Below are positions 63,801 to 64,000 of a stretch of 64,000 nt of DNA, piece by piece. Under the pieces are notes generated by a model, which searched no databases, was not told where the DNA came from, and saw nothing but the letters and a program-made list of their open reading frames with translations. The position numbers and the translations under genes are program-made. The stretch covers positions 3,245,501-3,309,500 of the forward strand of contig NZ_CP130565.1 in NCBI RefSeq assembly GCF_030534335.1, in the 5' to 3' direction. Every line of letters begins with the position of its first letter. Within the stretch, counting starts at the first letter, position 1. The stretch comes from Marivirga harenae (GTDB taxonomy: Bacteria > Bacteroidota > Bacteroidia > Cytophagales > Cyclobacteriaceae).

Positions 63801-64000
63801 AGTTGGGAAGTTATGGGTTTCAGCTTTCAGTGAAATAACAGATTTAAACTTCTTTTTTTGAAAATAATCTGCTTTTTCAGGATTAGGAGAGGAAAATTGT
63901 TCTACTTCAGGTCCTTCAACATAAGCCACATTATCTTTATAAGCCGAAACAATTCTGTTCGGGTTTTCTTTGGAAGTCCTTTTAATCATTTGAAAAAGTG
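60870..64000 (-). CDS. purL: Phosphoribosylformylglycinamidine synthase, N-terminus beyond window
   Basis: At least 1043 residues visible; the frame is open through the right edge, so the first 200-250 residues are outside. This is the large single-chain PurL. Seen are the ATP site (SLKAETHNFPTTVEPFYGAA), SIHDHGAGGHLNCLSE, the second half of the synthetase (DVGSGGLITSILE), and the C-terminal class I glutaminase with Cys in MGVCNGCQLM and the His/Glu pair in MPHLERSIFPW. It converts FGAR to FGAM in purine synthesis, using glutamine. Confidence 0.97.
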   Translation of the reverse strand, partial: LFQMIKRTSKENPNRIVSAYKDNVAYVEGPEVEQFSSPNPEKADYFQKKKFKSVISLKAETHNFPTTVEPFYGAATGSGGEIRDRMAGGKAGIPLAGTAVYMTSYSRLKDNRPWENQMEERPWLYQSPVDILIKASNGASDFGNKFGQPLISGSVLTFEHEHAGKKYGYDKVIMQAGGIGYGVAEQSKKDVPQKGDKIVVMGGDNYRIGMGGSAVSSVDTGSFANQIELNAVQRANPEMQKRVANAIRAMAESSENPIVSIHDHGAGGHLNCLSELVEDTGGKIDLRKLPVGDTTLSAKEIVGNESQERMGLVIKAKDIAKLEKVSQRERAPFYVVGEITGDHHFSFEDKETGKNPVDWPLASMFGSAPKTILADQKQTTHFTSLQYDPKEIEGYIKNVLKLESVACKDWLTNKVDRCVTGKVAKQQTSGPIQLPLNNVAVMALDFKGEKGIATSIGHAPVSALIDPKAGSELSIAEALTNIVFAPIQDGLKGISLSANWMWPAKNEGENARLYEAVEAISDFAIDLGINIPTGKDSLSMVQKYPSGDKVYAPGTVIISAAGEVSDIRKTLETALIPNEDSHLIYINMGKGSFELGGSAFAQTRASLGEKTVEINSASHFKEAFEAVQKLIHDKKILSGHDVGSGGLITSILETVFPHQTLGLDLNFNDFSEKDLAKLLFSEQAGLLLQIDDKTIFEELKNNGIDVVSLGTVNHSAKVNIIKDTQKLIFDVKALRDEWYETSYLLDEKQSGKDLAKARFDNYKNQSLSFNFPEHFKGTFESLGLDSNRTTESGIKAAIIREKGVNSEREMAYMMYMAGFDVKDIHMTDLMSGAEDLSDVNFIVFTGGFSNSDVLGSAKGWAGAFKYNDHAKTALEKFYARKDTISMGVCNGCQLMVALDLIYPEQKEKITMAHNDSNKFECSFVNVEVQDNNSVMLRSLKNTKLGIWVAHGEGKFEMPLNESEYNIPVKYSYEQYPGNPNGSDFNSAAICSKDGRHLAIMPHLERSIFPWNWAHYPNERKSDDISPWVEALVNARKWVEKVS

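Noticed and set aside
1-64000. CRISPR arrays, insertion sequences, prophage or integration sites
   Set aside because: No repeated spacer pattern, transposase, integrase or tRNA-bordering direct repeat was seen.

Overview
The window is about 64 kb of AT-rich chromosome from a member of the Bacteroidota, most likely a marine Cytophagales of the Marivirga type. The phylum is supported by a type IX secretion (Por) sorting tail on a subtilase, SusC-type carboxypeptidase-regulatory domains, periplasmic beta-propeller/Y_Y_Y sensor architecture, and promoters of the TTTG-N18-20-TAnnTTTG class. The genus is only an inference. I see no phage, insertion sequence, CRISPR array or rRNA. Most of the window is ordinary core chromosome with some lineage-specific genes between.

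Layout. 1-20 kb: a truncated TetR gene at the left edge, DUF4256, and a run of secreted or envelope proteins (M1 aminopeptidase, M16 double-domain protease, a pair of DUF3857/transglutaminase-like proteins, a large S8 protease with type IX tail broken by a frameshift). Among them lie an HExxH protein, the SRAP DNA-repair protein, an MscS channel, a response regulator and PaaN. 20-31 kb: CinA, a 2-oxoacid dehydrogenase E2, an exported-looking methyltransferase, a PadR/HAAS-like/membrane-protein/hydrolase operon, polyphosphate kinase and a chimeric MuiA-like protein. 31-42 kb: a two-component system, then yidC, pyrG, an envelope protein, rsmG, an ECF sigma factor and a family 2 glycosyltransferase, all on the minus strand. 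41.5-47 kb: a tgt-lptG-EamA-hypothetical operon and a fasciclin protein. 47-52 kb: ispE, fabI, a second MscS channel and an L-2-hydroxyglutarate oxidase. 52.5-58 kb: the most unusual stretch, with an ATP-grasp ligase, a 664-residue protein carrying a papain-like Gln/Cys/His/Asn arrangement, a stand-alone divergent alanine racemase, a membrane/coiled-coil protein and a tiny lipoprotein with repeated EHP motifs. 58-64 kb: rplY, prs, tRNA-Gln, a DUF4136 lipoprotein and the 3' part of purL.

How genes work together. The PadR operon looks autoregulated: its inverted repeat fills the spacer between the two promoter boxes, and the TetR gene has the same arrangement. The sensor kinase (31377-34541) and the LuxR-type regulator (30773-31363) form one two-component system. 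The block 53904-57824 is tightly packed and probably co-transcribed; the ATP-grasp gene before it is separated by a hairpin. Together they suggest an amino-acid or peptide ligation, racemisation and trimming pathway, which is inference only.
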